From contig CAMVMG010000014.1 in assembly GCA_947168525.1 (NCBI GenBank), forward strand, positions 1-51,302: a DNA stretch of 51,302 bases, read 5' to 3'. The position numbers and the translations under genes are program-made. This DNA comes from an uncultured Bacteroidales bacterium. GTDB taxonomy: Bacteria; Bacteroidota; Bacteroidia; Bacteroidales; UBA932. Below, in pieces: positions 50,285 to 51,302 of the stretch (position 1 is the first letter of the stretch; each line of letters opens with the position of its first letter). The notes under the pieces are model-generated. The model was not told the origin of the DNA, searched no databases, and saw only the letters and a program-made list of their open reading frames with translations.

Positions 50285-51160
50285 TCATTTTTCCGGGCCG
50301 ATGGACACCGGCTGGAGTGCGAGGATACTCGGGACCACGCGCTGGCCATCGGCATCGAACTTTCCGTTGTCACAAGGATGGTTTACGACACCCCCGGAAA
50401 GCGTCCAGAGCGTGGAAGATCCGCCCCCATCCAAATTCAAGGCATCGGTAAGCCCCATCAGGTAAGCGAGTTCCGTGAGTTCAGAGATGGACATTCCCGT
50501 TGCCTGTCCCTCTGCCCGGCCGTCCACCACAACCAGCCAGACATACCCTTCCCCATCTGTGCCGATCATGGAGCGGGGATGCCGTTTCGCGTAGAAATCC
50601 TCCCAACCGGATATGCCCTCCGTATATGCTGCGCGCACGCCTTCATCCAGGAGGATGGGACCGCTGGCCATGACTTCCCGCCATCCGTCCCAGGGAATGG
50701 TGCCGGCCGCATCGATCCGGATGATTCCGTTGCCCAGAAGGACGGCTCCGTTGGTGCGGAAAAGCTCTTCCTGGCTGGTGGAAGCATTTACGACGAATCC
50801 ATCGTCCTTGAGGTACGTGACTGAGGTAAGCTGCTGCATGTCGAAATAACTGCCGTTGATGCCCGCCACGGCCTCATGCTGCTGGCAGAGGGTACTGGTA
50901 CTGTCGGCCGCGGGGCCTTCTGCCGATACTACGTTGAGCGTGTACGCACCGGGGCGGAAGCGGACAAAAGAGACAGACTGGGGGCTGCCGAAGAGTTCTC
51001 CCCGGAAGGTTCCCCAAAGTCCATCCGAGCGGATGGCTTCGGCATAGCTGAGCGGCTGCCCGCCCCCGAGTTCCCGGATGGCGTCTGCACGGGACAGGAA
51101 GGGGTTCTGCATACAGGATGGCAGTGCGATGGCTACCAGAAAGAGGAAAAACTGTTTCAT
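50285..51160 (-). CDS. Phosphodiester glycosidase (NAGPA) family lipoprotein
   Basis: A 291-residue lipoprotein (MKQFFLFLVAIALPSCMQN; Cys16). It has the NAGPA fold of mammalian N-acetylglucosamine-1-phosphodiester alpha-N-acetylglucosaminidase and bacterial homologues: GINGSYFDMQQ, RSMIGTDGEGYVWLVVVDGR and LNLDGGGSSTLW, the last two holding the Arg and Asp of the active centre. It would release a sugar from a phosphodiester, perhaps on a teichoic-like or lipid-linked substrate. Its 3' end is 22 bases from the SGNH start on the same strand, so the two may act together on glycans. Confidence 0.82.
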   Translation of the reverse strand: MKQFFLFLVAIALPSCMQNPFLSRADAIRELGGGQPLSYAEAIRSDGLWGTFRGELFGSPQSVSFVRFRPGAYTLNVVSAEGPAADSTSTLCQQHEAVAGINGSYFDMQQLTSVTYLKDDGFVVNASTSQEELFRTNGAVLLGNGIIRIDAAGTIPWDGWREVMASGPILLDEGVRAAYTEGISGWEDFYAKRHPRSMIGTDGEGYVWLVVVDGRAEGQATGMSISELTELAYLMGLTDALNLDGGGSSTLWTLSGGVVNHPCDNGKFDADGQRVVPSILALQPVSIGPEK

Positions 51161-51302
51161 TTTGTAAACATACGAAATTATTACGACATTTTCCCTGATC
51201 GGGCCGGCTTGTTTCCAACGTTAACCCGGTGCCCAAGTGCATTTAGAGCCGATTTTGCACTTGCGGCCAGATGTTACGCTAAGGTTCCGCCGGCATCGCG
51301 CC
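51161..51302. promoter_or_regulatory. Upstream region of the NAGPA gene
   Basis: TATGTTTA (minus strand, 51165-51172) ends 4 bases before the NAGPA ATG and may be its -7 box. Further on, CAAGTGCA (51234-51241) and TGCACTTG (51256-51263) form an 8-bp inverted repeat with a 14-base loop. No gene is seen before the window edge. Confidence 0.4.

Noticed and set aside
1..51302. tRNA, rRNA or riboswitch genes
   Set aside because: I looked through the gaps between genes and found no tRNA cloverleaf, rRNA stretch or known riboswitch core; a covariance-model scan would be decisive.

Overview
The window looks like chromosomal DNA of a GC-rich member of the Bacteroidales (Bacteroidota). Four things point there. 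Many genes are preceded by the Bacteroidota -33/-7 promoter (TTG or TTTG, about 20 bases, TAnnTTTG). There is a Bacteroides-type serine palmitoyltransferase for sphingolipids. The surface proteins are typical (TonB receptor with a carboxypeptidase-regulatory-like N-terminus, SPII lipoproteins, GH2 enzyme, phosphate-selective-type porin, DPP-IV-like peptidase). Shine-Dalgarno sequences are scarce. Genus cannot be fixed from this sequence.

Layout. 1-7.8 kb: a compact pyrimidine operon, carB (5' end outside the window)-pyrK-pyrD-pyrF-pyrE-pyrB plus a CofE-like ligase, closed by a terminator; PyrB carries a PyrI-like zinc tail. 7.8-8.3 kb: non-coding DNA with palindromes. 8.3-13.7 kb: a GH2 lipoprotein, divergent from a Cys/His-rich small protein and a TonB receptor, then a bactofilin. 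13.8-17.1 kb: secA. 17.1-24.2 kb: glnS followed by a translationally coupled surface-polysaccharide operon (flippase, Fe-S/FrhB-like protein, pyruvyl transferase, two glycosyltransferases); the last gene carries a 142-bp inverted-repeat element in frame. 24.3-28.8 kb: serine palmitoyltransferase, porin, a degenerate aspartokinase-like protein, and a YicC-family RNase.

28.8-30.9 kb: a RAYT (REP-associated tyrosine transposase) plus a stand-alone HRDC protein, bracketed by their own palindromic repeats. 30.9-39.2 kb: split 5'-nucleotidase, ABC exporter, holA, HPF, a Xer-type recombinase (carrying a different palindrome pair), CCA-adding enzyme and an HsdR-N nuclease-fold protein. 39.3-45.6 kb: a second RAYT with a second repeat family that occupies almost every intergenic gap around two LuxR-type regulators, a lipoprotein and a DPP-IV-like peptidase. 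45.5-51.3 kb: RecD-like helicase, TrkH potassium channel, membrane protein, SGNH hydrolase and a phosphodiester glycosidase lipoprotein.

The most unusual content is the pair of RAYT modules. The two RAYTs are diverged, each has its own repeat family of unrelated sequence, and both families place successive hairpins 62-63 bp apart (63 bp is six B-DNA turns). Other points of interest are the PyrB zinc tail, an apparent ATA start on the flippase, elements inserted in frame in two genes, a kinase-dead-looking aspartokinase, and several genes whose start codon falls where transcription should begin (possible leaderless mRNAs).
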